Shown: positions 15,770-24,861 of the stretch, piece by piece | How the letters are laid out: the number at the start of each line of letters is the position of its first letter | Numbering within the stretch: position 1 is the stretch's first letter | Source of the DNA: Tabrizicola oligotrophica | GTDB taxonomy: Bacteria > Pseudomonadota > Alphaproteobacteria > Rhodobacterales > Rhodobacteraceae | Assembly (NCBI RefSeq): GCF_011008935.1 | Contig: NZ_JAAIVJ010000001.1 | Location: 744,001 to 808,000 of the forward strand | Length of the DNA: 64,000 nucleotides | Reading direction: 5' to 3' | Program-made: the position numbers and the translations under genes | The notes under the pieces: model-generated | The model's input: the letters and a program-made list of their open reading frames with translations, nothing else | Database searches by the model: none | Told to the model about the DNA's origin: nothing

Positions 15770-16783
15770 ATGCAGCTATTCCGCGCGTTTCTCTTGCGCC
15801 TTGCGACGACAGCCGTGACCCTGATCGGGGTGGCGGTGATCGTGTTCGTCGTCATCCGGGTGGTGCCCGGCAACCCGATCGCCATGATGCTGCCGCCCGG
15901 CGCGACCGAGGCCGACATTGCGCGACTGACGGCACAGTATGGCCTTGATAAATCCATTCCCGCGCAGTTCCTGATCTGGTGTCAGGGGGTGGTGCAGGGG
16001 GATTTCGGCACCTCGATCACCTCGAACCAGCCGGTATTGCGGCTTGTGCTGGGGCGGCTTCCGGCGACGCTGGAATTGTCGATCATGGCTTTGGTCATCG
16101 CGGTTGTCATCGGTGGGGCAATTGCCCTGACCGGCACGCGCAACCGGGGCACCAAGGTGGAGGCCGCGCTGGACGTGGGCAATGGCATGGCGCTGTCGGT
16201 GCCGGATTTCCTCTGGGGGCTGGTGCTGATCCTCATCTTCGGCGTGCTCTGGCCGGTGTTCCACATCTCGGGTCGGGTGACACCCAGTCTGGAGCTGCCC
16301 TTCACCACCGATTTCTATCTTTTCGAAAGCGTGCTGCGCCTGCGCTTCGATCTCTGGGCCGATATCGTCAGCCACATGTTCATGCCGGCGCTGGCGCTGG
16401 CGATCCCCCTGGCGGCGATCATCGGGCAACTTCTGAAACAGAGCCTGAAGGAAACCATGCATCTCGATTACGTCACGCTGGCGCGCACCAAGGGCTATGG
16501 CGAGAACCACGTCATCACCCGCGAGGCGCTGCCGAATGCCATCCTGCCGACGCTGACGCTGGTCGGGGTGCAGTTCACCTTCCTGATTGGCGGCACCGTC
16601 ATCATCGAGCGGCTGTTTTCCTATGAGGGGCTGGGCAACATGGCGATTGATGCGGTCATCAACCGCGACCTGCCGCTCATTCAGGGCATCGTGATCCTGT
16701 TTGCCGCGATCTTCACCGCGGTGAACCTGATCGTCGACCTCTCCTATGCCCTGCTCAATCCGAGGCTGCGCCATGGCCAGTAA
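15770..16783 (+). CDS. ABC transporter permease, DppB-like
   Basis: A 337-residue inner-membrane permease with a first transmembrane segment at about residues 10-30 ('VTLIGVAVIVFVVIRVVPGNPIAM', the characteristic VPGDP-type motif of DppB proteins). About five further segments follow, with the EAA loop 'LARTKGYGENHVITREALPNAILP'. The ATG at 15770 begins the conserved region; a TTG at 15728 is possible but poorly supported. The end overlaps the next permease gene by 11 bases. It forms the translocation channel with the DppC-like protein. Confidence 0.9.
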   Translation: MQLFRAFLLRLATTAVTLIGVAVIVFVVIRVVPGNPIAMMLPPGATEADIARLTAQYGLDKSIPAQFLIWCQGVVQGDFGTSITSNQPVLRLVLGRLPATLELSIMALVIAVVIGGAIALTGTRNRGTKVEAALDVGNGMALSVPDFLWGLVLILIFGVLWPVFHISGRVTPSLELPFTTDFYLFESVLRLRFDLWADIVSHMFMPALALAIPLAAIIGQLLKQSLKETMHLDYVTLARTKGYGENHVITREALPNAILPTLTLVGVQFTFLIGGTVIIERLFSYEGLGNMAIDAVINRDLPLIQGIVILFAAIFTAVNLIVDLSYALLNPRLRHGQ

Positions 16784-17639
16784 TTCCGGGACTGACGGAC
16801 GATCGCAAATCCGCCGCCGGGTGGGGCTGAAGCTCTGGCTCTCGGCGGGATGGCTGGGGGTGCTGGTGCTGGCGGCCCTGCTGGCGCCCTGGATCGCCCC
16901 GCAAGACCCCTTGGCGCAGGATCTGTTTCTGGGCCGCTTGCCGCCGGTCTGGCAGCAGGGCGCCGAGCCGGGGTTCTGGCTGGGCACCGACTCGCTCGGC
17001 CGCGATGTGCTGAGCCGCATCCTTTACGGCGCGCGGCTGGCGCTGATCGTGGCACTGGTGGCCGGAAGCCTGACCTGCCTGATCGGGGCAAGCCTTGGCC
17101 TGATGGCGGGGTTCCTGCGCGGCTGGGTCGATGTGGTCATCAGCCGCGCCATCGACATCTGGATGGCCTTCCCGCCGGTGTTGTTCTCGATCCTCCTCAT
17201 CGCGGTCATGGGGCCGGGGCTGGTGTCGATCATCCTGGCCATTGTCGTCATCGACTGGACGCGCTTTGCCCGCGTGGTGCGGGCCGAGGCGATGGCGCAG
17301 GGCGCGATGGATTATGTCGCCTCGGCGCAGGTGGCGGGCCGGGGGCGGGTCTCGACCATGCTGACCGAAATCCTGCCCAATGTGTTGCCGACCATCGTCG
17401 TCCTCCTGACGCTGGAGATGGGCATCGCGGTGATCGTCGAGGCGATCCTGTCTTTCGTGAACCTGTCGATTTCCACCGACGATCCGACCTGGGGCGGCAT
17501 GATTGCCGAGGGGCGGACCTCGATCCATCAGGCCTGGTGGGTGCTGATCTTCCCGCTCGTCACGCTGTTCCTGACCGTCCTGTCGTTTTCCCAACTTGGC
17601 GAAGGGTTGAAAGACCGCTTCGATCCGGTGCTGCGATGA
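16773..17639 (+). CDS. ABC transporter permease, DppC-like
   Basis: A 288-residue permease. The N-terminal segment 'GWLGVLVLAALLAPWIAPQDP' and the 'WLGTDSLGRDVLSRILYGARLAL' block are diagnostic of DppC/OppC proteins. The EAA loop is 'VRAEAMAQGAMDYVASAQVAGRGRVSTMLTEILPNVLP'. The ATG at 16773 overlaps the end of the preceding gene; an earlier ATG at 16746 would sit deeper inside it. The stop overlaps the ATG of the following ATPase gene. Partner of the DppB-like permease. Confidence 0.9.
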   Translation: MASNSGTDGRSQIRRRVGLKLWLSAGWLGVLVLAALLAPWIAPQDPLAQDLFLGRLPPVWQQGAEPGFWLGTDSLGRDVLSRILYGARLALIVALVAGSLTCLIGASLGLMAGFLRGWVDVVISRAIDIWMAFPPVLFSILLIAVMGPGLVSIILAIVVIDWTRFARVVRAEAMAQGAMDYVASAQVAGRGRVSTMLTEILPNVLPTIVVLLTLEMGIAVIVEAILSFVNLSISTDDPTWGGMIAEGRTSIHQAWWVLIFPLVTLFLTVLSFSQLGEGLKDRFDPVLR

Positions 17640-18508
17640 GCTTTCTGAAGATCACCGGCCTGTCGGCGCGGCTGAAAGGCACGGCGTTTCCCATCCTGCG
17701 CGATGTGTCGCTGGAGGTGGCGGCGGGCGAGGTGCATGGGCTGGTCGGCGAAAGCGGCGCCGGCAAGTCGATGATCGGCAAGGCGGTGCTGGGCATCCTG
17801 CCCGCCTCGGTCGAGATCACCAGAGGCGCGATCGAGCTGGACGGGATGGACCTTCTGTCCCTGCCCCCGGCCGAACGCCGCCGCCGGATCGGCGCGACGG
17901 CGGCGCTCATTCCGCAAGACCCTCTGACCGCGCTCAACCCCTCGCGCCGGATCGGGCCGCAGGTCACCGACCGGCTGGTTGACATTCTGGGCTGGCCGCG
18001 CGCCAGGGCCGAGACGCGGGCGCGGGAATTGCTGGCCGAAGTGCATATCCCCGACCCCGAGCGGGTGATGCGATCTTATCCGCACGAGTTGTCGGGCGGC
18101 ATGCGCCAGCGCATCCTGATCGCCAGCGCCTTTGCCGCCGAGCCGAAGCTGATCGTGGCGGACGAGCCGACGACGGCGCTGGATGTGACGGTGCAGAAGC
18201 AGATCCTGAAGCTGATCGCCGAGATGCAGGCCCGGCACGGCACGGCGCTGTTGTTCGTGACGCATGACCTTGGGGTGGTGAGCAAGGTCTGCCAGTCGCT
18301 CTCGGTGCTTTATGGCGGCAAAGTGATGGAGGCGACCACGGTGCGCGACTTTTTCCGGCAGCCGGCGCATGGCTATTCCCGCGCGCTTCTGGCGGCGACG
18401 CCGAAATACACCGATCCGGCCGCAAGCCTGACCCCCGTCCCCGATGCGGTCATCGCTGCCGTGCAGGCCGAGATCGCCGCCCATGACCGGAGCCTGCGCC
18501 ATGGCTGA
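17636..18508 (+). CDS. ABC transporter ATP-binding protein, DppD-like
   Basis: A 290-residue ATPase. Walker A is GESGAGKS (about residue 37), the Q-loop is 'ALIPQDPLTALNPSRRIG', the ABC signature is LSGGMRQRILIASA, Walker B is 'LIVADEPTTALD', and the switch His is in 'FVTHDLGVV'. The 'PHGYSRALLAATP'-type C-terminal tail ('PAHGYSRALLAATP') marks oligopeptide-type ATPases. The start overlaps the permease stop by three bases and the end overlaps the next ATPase by eight, so expression is coupled. Confidence 0.92.
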   Translation: MSFLKITGLSARLKGTAFPILRDVSLEVAAGEVHGLVGESGAGKSMIGKAVLGILPASVEITRGAIELDGMDLLSLPPAERRRRIGATAALIPQDPLTALNPSRRIGPQVTDRLVDILGWPRARAETRARELLAEVHIPDPERVMRSYPHELSGGMRQRILIASAFAAEPKLIVADEPTTALDVTVQKQILKLIAEMQARHGTALLFVTHDLGVVSKVCQSLSVLYGGKVMEATTVRDFFRQPAHGYSRALLAATPKYTDPAASLTPVPDAVIAAVQAEIAAHDRSLRHG

Positions 18509-19301
18509 CCTTTACAGCGTCGAAAACCTGCACCTGTCCCTGCCGGACCTGACGAAGAAGCCCCTGCTGGGCAGCGCGCCGCGGATCGAGATCCTGAAGG
18601 ATGTCAGCTTTGCCCTGCCCAAGGGCGAGATTCTGGGCATCGTCGGCGGCTCCGGTTCGGGCAAATCCACGCTGGGCCGGGCCATGGTGCGGCTTCTGGA
18701 GCCGACCGGCGGCAAGGTGCTGTTTGGCGGGCAGGACATCACCCATCTGGACGAGGCGGCGCTGCGCCCGCTGCGGCGACGCTTCCAGATGATCTTTCAG
18801 GATCCGATGAGCAGTCTGAACCCGCGCCACCGCGTCGGGCAGATCATCGCCGCGCCCTTGGCCCTGCACGGCTTTGCCGATGTGCCGGCGCGGGTAACGG
18901 AGGCGCTGGACCATGTCGGCCTGCCCCGGCATTTCGCCGCCCGCTACCCGCATGAGCTGTCGGGCGGGCAGCGGCAGCGGGTGGGTATTGCGCGGGCCAT
19001 CGCGCTGCGGCCCGAGTTCATTCTGGCCGACGAGATCGTCTCGGGGCTGGATGTGTCGTCTCAGGCGCAGGTGTTGAACCTTCTGGAAGGGCTGGTAAAG
19101 GAACTGGGCCTGACGCTGGCGTTCATCAGCCATGACCTCAGCGTGATCCGGCGCCTCTGCAGCCGGGTCTTGGTGCTTTATCGCGGCGCGATCGTCGAGA
19201 ATGCCGCCACCGCCGACCTGTTCGCTGCCCCGAAGGCCGCCTATACCCGCGAGCTTCTGGACGCGATCCCGCTGCCCGACCCCGATCAGCTCTGGGCCTG
19301 A
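18501..19301 (+). CDS. ABC transporter ATP-binding protein, DppF-like
   Basis: A 266-residue ATPase. Walker A is GGSGSGKST, the signature is LSGGQRQRVGIARA, Walker B is 'FILADEIVSGLD' (family consensus DEPVSALD, so Pro is replaced by Ile), and the switch region is 'FISHDLSVIRRLC'. It completes the binding protein-permease-permease-ATPase-ATPase set. The sugar genes 60 bases downstream may be read from the same transcript. Confidence 0.92.
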   Translation: MADLYSVENLHLSLPDLTKKPLLGSAPRIEILKDVSFALPKGEILGIVGGSGSGKSTLGRAMVRLLEPTGGKVLFGGQDITHLDEAALRPLRRRFQMIFQDPMSSLNPRHRVGQIIAAPLALHGFADVPARVTEALDHVGLPRHFAARYPHELSGGQRQRVGIARAIALRPEFILADEIVSGLDVSSQAQVLNLLEGLVKELGLTLAFISHDLSVIRRLCSRVLVLYRGAIVENAATADLFAAPKAAYTRELLDAIPLPDPDQLWA

Positions 19302-19361
19302 ACATGGCTTCTTGACCACGGGGTCAGCTTTCGCGCAGCCTGCGGCGAAGGGGGGCGCGAC

Positions 19362-19814
19362 ATGCTGAAGGGAATCGATCACCGGCTGAATGCCGACCTG
19401 CTGCAGGCGCTGCGCGCCATGGGCCATGGCGACATGCTGATGCTGACCGATGTGAACTTCCCCGGCGCGGCACTGGCGCCCCATACGGTTGCCGGCCGCT
19501 TGCTGACCATGGAGAACCTGACCGCCGCCGAGGCGGCCCGTGCCATCCTGTCGGTCCTGCCGCTGGATACCTTCGTGCACGATTTCGCCGCCCGCATGGA
19601 GGTGGTGGGCGATCCGGCCGCCATCCCCCCGGTTCAGGCCGAGGTGCAGGCCGAGATCGACCGCGCCGAGGGTCGCCCGCGGCCGATGACGGCGATCGAC
19701 CGTTTTGCCTATTACGATCTGGCCAAACAGGCCTTTGTCCTCGTCCAGACCGGAGAACGCCGGCTTTACGGCTGCTTCATGTTCCGCAAGGGCGTCATCA
19801 TGCCGACGGAATGA
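19362..19814 (+). CDS. RbsD/FucU family sugar mutarotase
   Basis: A 150-residue protein of the RbsD/FucU family (D-ribose pyranase / L-fucose mutarotase). 'MLKGIDHRLNADLLQALRAMGHGDMLMLTDVNFP' carries the family's catalytic His in GHGD at residues 21-24. 'FAYYDLAKQAFVLVQTGERRLYGCFMFRKGVI' is the C-terminal active-site region. These enzymes interconvert ring forms of sugars before phosphorylation. A ribokinase gene follows after four bases, so the pair probably prepares and phosphorylates one sugar. Whether the upstream ABC transporter belongs to the same unit is uncertain. Confidence 0.88.
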   Translation: MLKGIDHRLNADLLQALRAMGHGDMLMLTDVNFPGAALAPHTVAGRLLTMENLTAAEAARAILSVLPLDTFVHDFAARMEVVGDPAAIPPVQAEVQAEIDRAEGRPRPMTAIDRFAYYDLAKQAFVLVQTGERRLYGCFMFRKGVIMPTE

Positions 19815-19818
19815 CCCC

Positions 19819-20730
19819 ATGAAATATATCGTAAATCTCGGCATCTTCGTCGCCGACGCCGCCTTCCGCGCCGCCCGCCTGCCGAAGATGGGCGAAACCA
19901 TCCTTGGCAATGGCTTTGCGCTGGGGCCGGGGGGCAAGGGCTCGAACCAGTCGGTCGCTTCGGCCATGGCCGGGGGAGAGGTGCATTTCATCACCCGGCT
20001 GGGCGACGATGATTTCGCCGCCATGGCGCGCGGGGTCTGGGCGCGCGCCGGCGTCACGCCCGAAGTGACGGTGGACCGCGACAGCTTTACCGGCGCGGCG
20101 ATGATCTTTCTCGAAGACGCCACCGGCAACAATGCCATCATCGTCACGCCCGGCGCGGCAAATCGCATCACTCCGGCCGATGTCGAAGCGCGGGCCGGCC
20201 TGATCGAAAGGGCGGCACTCTTCATGACCCAGCTTGAGCAGCCGATCCCCGCCGCCCGCCGCGGCCTTGAAATCGCCCGCGCCGCCGGTGTGACCACCAT
20301 CCTCAACCCCGCCCCCGCCGCCGCCCTGCCCGATGACATGCTCGCACTCTGCGACTACCTGACGCCCAACGAATCCGAAGCCGAGGCGCTGACCGGCCTG
20401 CCCGTCACCACAATCGCCGAGGCAAGGGCCGCCGCCGAGGCGCTCCGCGCCAAGGGAGTCGGGGCGGTGGTCATCACCCTTGGCGACAAGGGCGCGCTTT
20501 ACCATGACGGCAGGGTGACGCTGCACAGCCCGGTGCTGTCCGCCGGCAAGGTGGTGGACACCACCGGCGCGGGCGACGCCTTCAACGGCGGCTTCGCGGT
20601 GGCCTTGGCCGAAGGCCAGGCCATTGAACAGGCGCTGCGTTTCGCCTCTGCCACGGCGGGCATTTCGGTGACGCGTCCGGGAACCGCCGGCGCGATGCCG
20701 TCACGGGCCGAGATCGAGGCGCTGTTGTAG
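19819..20730 (+). CDS. rbsK: PfkB-family carbohydrate kinase, ribokinase
   Basis: A 303-residue PfkB kinase. The first PfkB signature region is 'LGPGGKGSNQSVASAMAGGEVHFITRLGDD', and the second, with the catalytic Asp, is DTTGAGDAFNGGF. 'NPAPAAALPDDMLALCDYLTPNESEAEALTG' is typical of ribokinases. The start at 19819 begins the conserved strand 'KYIVNLGIFVAD'. It phosphorylates a pentose, probably D-ribose, to the 5-phosphate. The preceding RbsD/FucU gene ends four bases upstream. Confidence 0.88.
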   Translation: MKYIVNLGIFVADAAFRAARLPKMGETILGNGFALGPGGKGSNQSVASAMAGGEVHFITRLGDDDFAAMARGVWARAGVTPEVTVDRDSFTGAAMIFLEDATGNNAIIVTPGAANRITPADVEARAGLIERAALFMTQLEQPIPAARRGLEIARAAGVTTILNPAPAAALPDDMLALCDYLTPNESEAEALTGLPVTTIAEARAAAEALRAKGVGAVVITLGDKGALYHDGRVTLHSPVLSAGKVVDTTGAGDAFNGGFAVALAEGQAIEQALRFASATAGISVTRPGTAGAMPSRAEIEALL

Positions 20731-20777
20731 GGCGGCTTGGGAAAACAGGCCTAGCAGCGCCCGCCGCACCCCAGCGC

Positions 20778-21167
20778 TCATGGCCCGGCAAGCCAGTGCC
20801 AAAGCACCAAGGCCGCCCCCAGCCAGACCGCCATGACCAGAACCAGCCCGACCTTGCTTGACGGCTTCTTGCCCTCACGCGCCATCCACTGACGGGCCTG
20901 CTCCCGGCAGTCCGCAAGCACCGGCGCGGGCAATGTCCTGAGGGTCAGGTAGATCAGTCCGGGCAGCAGGATGAGGTCGTCGAGATAGCCAAGCACCGGA
21001 ATGAAATCCGGGATCAGGTCGACGGGGCTCAGGGCATAGGCGACCACGACCGCGCCCAAGGCCCTTGAATACCACGGAACACCCGGATGCTGTGCGGCGA
21101 ACCACAGCGTCACGCCATCGCGTTTGACCGCCTTGGCCCAGCTTTTCAGAGGATCGATCAGCGACAA
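20778..21167 (-). CDS. YkvA family (DUF1232) membrane protein
   Basis: A 129-residue small protein with the DUF1232/YkvA core 'YALSPVDLIPDFIPVLGYLDDLILLPGLIYLTLR' in its middle and a C-terminal transmembrane segment ('VGLVLVMAVWLGAALVLWHWLAG'). Function is unknown for the family. It lies 31 bases downstream of the phosphohexomutase stop on the same strand, so it may be the last gene of that transcript. Confidence 0.85.
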   Translation of the reverse strand: MSLIDPLKSWAKAVKRDGVTLWFAAQHPGVPWYSRALGAVVVAYALSPVDLIPDFIPVLGYLDDLILLPGLIYLTLRTLPAPVLADCREQARQWMAREGKKPSSKVGLVLVMAVWLGAALVLWHWLAGP

Positions 21168-21198
21168 GACCCAGCGCCTTTCTGCACATCGCGCCCGC

Positions 21199-22551
21199 CT
21201 AGCCGGCCGCGATCACCGCCGACAGTTCCGCGACCTTCAGCGCCACCAGCGCCGCGTCGCCCTTGGCCTCCACGTTCAGCCGCAGCAGCGGCTCGGTGTT
21301 CGACGACCGCAGGTTGAACCGCCAGGCCCCCATGTCAAAGCTGTGGCCGTCGAGGTGGTCGACATCCTCGGCCTGCGCGCCATAGCTGTAGGCGATCTTG
21401 CCGATGATCTTCTTCGCATCGGCCACCTTGAAATTCACCTCGCCCGAGGACGGAAACGCCGCCCGCCGCGCCGCCAGCAGCGACGACAGGCCTTGCCCGC
21501 TGCGTCCCATCAACTCGGCCACCAGAAGCCAGGGGATCATGCCGGAATCGCAACACATGAAATCGCGGAAATAGTGATGCGCCGACATCTCGCCGCCATA
21601 GACCGCGCCGTGGTCGCGCATCGCCGCCTTGAGATAGGCATGGCCCGTCGGTGCCATCACCGCCCGCCCCCCGGCGCGGGCCACGATGTCCTGGGTGTTC
21701 CAGATCACGCGGGGGTCATGCACGATCACCGCCCCCGGCTCCTTGGCCAGAAACACCTCGGCCAAAAGCCCCACGACATATTCGCCCGCGACGAAGGCTC
21801 CGGTCTCATCGAAGAGGAAACAGCGGTCGAAATCGCCGTCCCAGGCGACGCCCAGATCGGCCCCATGGGCGCGCACCGCATCGGCCGTCACCGGCTGGTT
21901 CTCCGGCAACAAGGGGTTCGGGATGCCGTTCGGAAAGGCGCCGTCCGGGGCATGGTGCATGCGGATGAACTCCAGCGGCGCCCCTGCGGCGGCCAGAGCC
22001 TCGGCCAGCGCATCGAAGCTCGGCCCCGCCGCGCCATTGCCGGCATTGACCACGATCTTCAACGGCCGCAGCGCCGCCACATCGACAAAGGACATCAGCC
22101 GCGCCACATAGGCCGCCCGCGGGTCAATCGGCGTCGGGCGACCCTCCCGCGCCGCGCCGAAGACCCCCGCCACGGCCCGCGCCTTCACCGCCTGAAACAC
22201 CTCCGGCGACAACGGCCGCGCCCCGGCACCGACCAGCTTCATGCCGTTGTAATCCATCGGATTGTGGCTGGCCGTCACCTCGATGCCGGCATCGGCGCCA
22301 AGATGGTCGGTGGCGAAATACATCTCCTCGGTGCCGCAGAGGCCCAGCGCCAGCACCTCACAGCCCGCCGCCATCAGCCCCTCGGCCACCGCCGCCGCCA
22401 GCTCCGCAGAGGACGCGCGCGGATCGTGGCCCAAGACCACCCGGCCTGCCCCCAGCTCCTCGGCAAAGGCCCGCGCGATGGTGCGGGCCACGGCGGGGTT
22501 CAACTCCTCGCCCAGCCGCCCGCGAATGTCATAGGCCTTGAAACACCGCAT
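21199..22551 (-). CDS. Phosphomannomutase/phosphoglucomutase
   Basis: A 450-residue alpha-D-phosphohexomutase with all four active-site loops: the phosphoserine loop 'VTASHNPMDYNG', the metal-binding loop DGDFDR, the sugar-binding loop GEMSAHHYF, and the phosphate-binding loop RSSNTEPLLR. It interconverts hexose 6- and 1-phosphates, feeding nucleotide-sugar synthesis for envelope polysaccharides. The ATG at 22551 begins the conserved 'FKAYDIRG'. It is divergent from hisB with a 102-bp spacer. Confidence 0.9.
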   Translation of the reverse strand: MRCFKAYDIRGRLGEELNPAVARTIARAFAEELGAGRVVLGHDPRASSAELAAAVAEGLMAAGCEVLALGLCGTEEMYFATDHLGADAGIEVTASHNPMDYNGMKLVGAGARPLSPEVFQAVKARAVAGVFGAAREGRPTPIDPRAAYVARLMSFVDVAALRPLKIVVNAGNGAAGPSFDALAEALAAAGAPLEFIRMHHAPDGAFPNGIPNPLLPENQPVTADAVRAHGADLGVAWDGDFDRCFLFDETGAFVAGEYVVGLLAEVFLAKEPGAVIVHDPRVIWNTQDIVARAGGRAVMAPTGHAYLKAAMRDHGAVYGGEMSAHHYFRDFMCCDSGMIPWLLVAELMGRSGQGLSSLLAARRAAFPSSGEVNFKVADAKKIIGKIAYSYGAQAEDVDHLDGHSFDMGAWRFNLRSSNTEPLLRLNVEAKGDAALVALKVAELSAVIAAG

Positions 22552-22653
22552 CGCGCCCCCTTCCCGCAAACCCCGGCCATCTAGGCGCGGGCGCAAAGGC
22601 TTTGCAAGCCCGCCCCCACGGCCTATAAGGCCCGCAAGCCAGAGGGAGACGCC

Positions 22654-23241
22654 ATGCGCAGCGCCGAGATCACCCGCAAGACCAACGAGACCGCGATCGA
22701 AGTCGCGGTGAACCTCGACGGCACCGGCAAGTCCGACTGCCACACCGGCGTCGGGTTCTTCGACCACATGCTCGACCAGCTGGCGCGGCATTCGCTGATC
22801 GACATCACGCTGCGCGCAACGGGCGATCTGCACATCGACGACCACCACACCGTGGAAGATTGCGGCATCGCGCTCGGTCAGGCACTGACCCGCGCGCTTG
22901 GCGACAAGAAAGGCATCCGCCGCTACGGCCATTTCCGGCTGGCGATGGACGACACGCAGGTCGCCTGCGCGCTCGATCTGTCGGCGCGGCCCTTCCTCGT
23001 CTGGAACCTGCCCTTCCCGACGCCGAAGATCGGCAGCTTCGACACCGAACTGGTGCGCGAGTTCTTTCAGGCGCTGGCCACCCATGGCGGTATCACTTGC
23101 CATGTCGACCTGATCCACGGCTTCAACAGCCACCACATCGCCGAAGCCGCCTTCAAGGCGGTCGCCCGGTCGCTGCGCGAGGCGGTGGAGCCCGATCCAC
23201 GCATGGCCGGCGTGCTGCCCTCGACCAAGGGTGCGCTTTAA
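22654..23241 (+). CDS. hisB: Imidazoleglycerol-phosphate dehydratase
   Basis: A 195-residue monofunctional HisB dehydratase. The manganese-binding histidine motifs are seen: '[16 protein letters not shown]', '[17 protein letters not shown]' and the C-terminal '[23 protein letters not shown]'. It catalyses step 6 of histidine synthesis, in the cytoplasm. An AGAGGGAGA ribosome-binding site precedes the ATG. It opens the local histidine cluster. Confidence 0.96.
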   Translation: MRSAEITRKTNETAIEVAVNLDGTGKSDCHTGVGFFDHMLDQLARHSLIDITLRATGDLHIDDHHTVEDCGIALGQALTRALGDKKGIRRYGHFRLAMDDTQVACALDLSARPFLVWNLPFPTPKIGSFDTELVREFFQALATHGGITCHVDLIHGFNSHHIAEAAFKAVARSLREAVEPDPRMAGVLPSTKGAL

Positions 23242-23244
23242 GCC

Positions 23245-23276
23245 CTTTCATCTGTTCCTAAATATCCCCGCCGGAG
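23245..23276 (+). repeat. Dispersed intergenic repeat, AAATATCC type
   Basis: The sequence is CTTTCATCTGTTCCTAAATA followed by TCCCCGCCGG. It lies between hisB and hisH and resembles the copy between hisA and hisF at 27282-27310 most closely (both have CTGTTCC, then AAATATCC). Confidence 0.45.
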
Positions 23277-23311
23277 GCTCCCACAGCCCCGGCCGCGACA
23301 AGGGTTCCGAA

Positions 23312-23950
23312 ATGCTCACCGTCCTCGTCGATTATGACAGCGGCAACCTGCACTCCGCCGAAAAGGCCTTCCAGCGCATGGCGGCCGAGACCGGCGCCGG
23401 CGAGATCCTCGTCACCTCGCGCCCCGAGGATGTGGCGCGGGCCGACCGGATCGTGCTGCCGGGCGATGGTGCCTTCCCCGCCTGCCGCAAGGCGCTTGGC
23501 GCCTATGGCGGACTGTTCGAGGCGATCTCCGAGGCCGTCACCATCCGCGCCCGGCCCTTTCTTGGCATCTGCGTCGGCATGCAGATGATGGCATCCTGGG
23601 GCCGCGAATATCAGGACACCGCCGGCTTTGACTGGATCGGCGGCGAGGTGGTGAAGATCACCCCGGCCGATCCTGCGCTGAAAGTGCCGCACATGGGCTG
23701 GAACGATCTGGTGATCGACCATCCTCACCCGGTGCTGACCGGAGTGCAGACCGGCGATCACGCCTATTTCGTGCATTCCTACCATTTCCGGGTGGCAAAC
23801 CCCGCCCATCGCCTCGCCCATTGCGACTATGCCGGCGACATCACCGCGATCATCGGGCGCGACACCATGGTCGGCACCCAGTTCCACCCGGAAAAATCGC
23901 AGGCCCTCGGGCTGCGGCTGATCGGCAATTTCCTGCAATGGGCGCCCTGA
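23312..23950 (+). CDS. hisH: Imidazole glycerol phosphate synthase, glutaminase subunit
   Basis: A 212-residue class I glutamine amidotransferase. The catalytic triad is visible: C87 in FLGICVGMQ, with H192 and E194 in [10 protein letters not shown]. With HisF it converts PRFAR plus glutamine-derived ammonia to IGP and AICAR. The ATG at 23312 opens the conserved '[12 protein letters not shown]'. It overlaps the following glutaminase gene by 13 bases. Confidence 0.95.
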   Translation: MLTVLVDYDSGNLHSAEKAFQRMAAETGAGEILVTSRPEDVARADRIVLPGDGAFPACRKALGAYGGLFEAISEAVTIRARPFLGICVGMQMMASWGREYQDTAGFDWIGGEVVKITPADPALKVPHMGWNDLVIDHPHPVLTGVQTGDHAYFVHSYHFRVANPAHRLAHCDYAGDITAIIGRDTMVGTQFHPEKSQALGLRLIGNFLQWAP

Positions 23951-24861
23951 GCGATCTGCAACCGATCCTTGACCGGATCGGCGCGGAAATGGCCGAAGCC
24001 CCCGACCGGGGCCGGGTGGCCGATTACATTCCCGAACTGGCGCATGTCTCGGACCGGCAGTTTGCCATGGCGGTCTGCCTGCCCGACGGGCAATGCCTGA
24101 CCTCCGGCGCCGCCGATACCGGCTTTTCCATCCAGTCGATCAGCAAGGTCTTTACCCTTGCCATCGCCCTTGGCCGGCTGGGCGACCAGCTCTGGACCCG
24201 CGTCGGGCGCGAGCCCTCGGGCCTGTCGTTCAACTCGGTGGTGCAGCTCGAAACCGAAAACGGCATTCCGCGCAATCCCTTCATCAATGCCGGCGCGCTT
24301 GTGGTCACCGATGCCATCCTCACCGGCCGCACCCCGCGCGAGGTGCTGGGCGAAGTCTTGCGCTTTCTGCGCGAAGCGGCGTCGGACGATGACATCCACA
24401 TCAACAAGGCGGTGGCCGCTTCGGAACAGGCCCATGGCCACCGCAATCTGGCGCTGGCGCATTTCATGGCAGCCCATGGCAACCTTGTGAACCCGCCCGC
24501 CCTGACTTGCGGCACCTATTTCCACCAATGCGCCATCGAGATGACCGCCCGCCAGCTGGCCATGGCCGGGCGCTTCCTGATGGGGGCGCCGGGGGCCGCG
24601 CGGCTGGTGTCGCCCGCCCGGGTGCGGCGGATCAATGCGCTGATGCTGACCTGCGGCCATTATGACGGCTCGGGCGAATTCGCCTACCGGGTCGGCCTGC
24701 CCGGCAAGTCCGGGGTGGGCGGCGGCATTCTGGCCATCGCGCCGGGCCGCGCTTCGATCGCGGTCTGGTCGCCGGGGCTGAACGAGCAAGGCAATTCGCA
24801 GCTTGGCACGCTGGCCATCGAGCGGCTGGCCCGCGCCACCGGCTGGTCGGTATTCGGCTAG
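23938..24861 (+). CDS. glsA: Glutaminase
   Basis: A 307-residue serine-dependent beta-lactamase-fold glutaminase, typical GlsA length. The SxxK motif is S67-I-S-K70 in [10 protein letters not shown]. '[19 protein letters not shown]', '[21 protein letters not shown]' and '[18 protein letters not shown]' are the other conserved blocks. It hydrolyses glutamine to glutamate and ammonia. It overlaps the end of hisH, so the two are translationally coupled, an unusual addition to a histidine operon. Its stop overlaps the stop of the Ada-like gene on the other strand. Confidence 0.93.
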   Translation: MGALSDLQPILDRIGAEMAEAPDRGRVADYIPELAHVSDRQFAMAVCLPDGQCLTSGAADTGFSIQSISKVFTLAIALGRLGDQLWTRVGREPSGLSFNSVVQLETENGIPRNPFINAGALVVTDAILTGRTPREVLGEVLRFLREAASDDDIHINKAVAASEQAHGHRNLALAHFMAAHGNLVNPPALTCGTYFHQCAIEMTARQLAMAGRFLMGAPGAARLVSPARVRRINALMLTCGHYDGSGEFAYRVGLPGKSGVGGGILAIAPGRASIAVWSPGLNEQGNSQLGTLAIERLARATGWSVFG

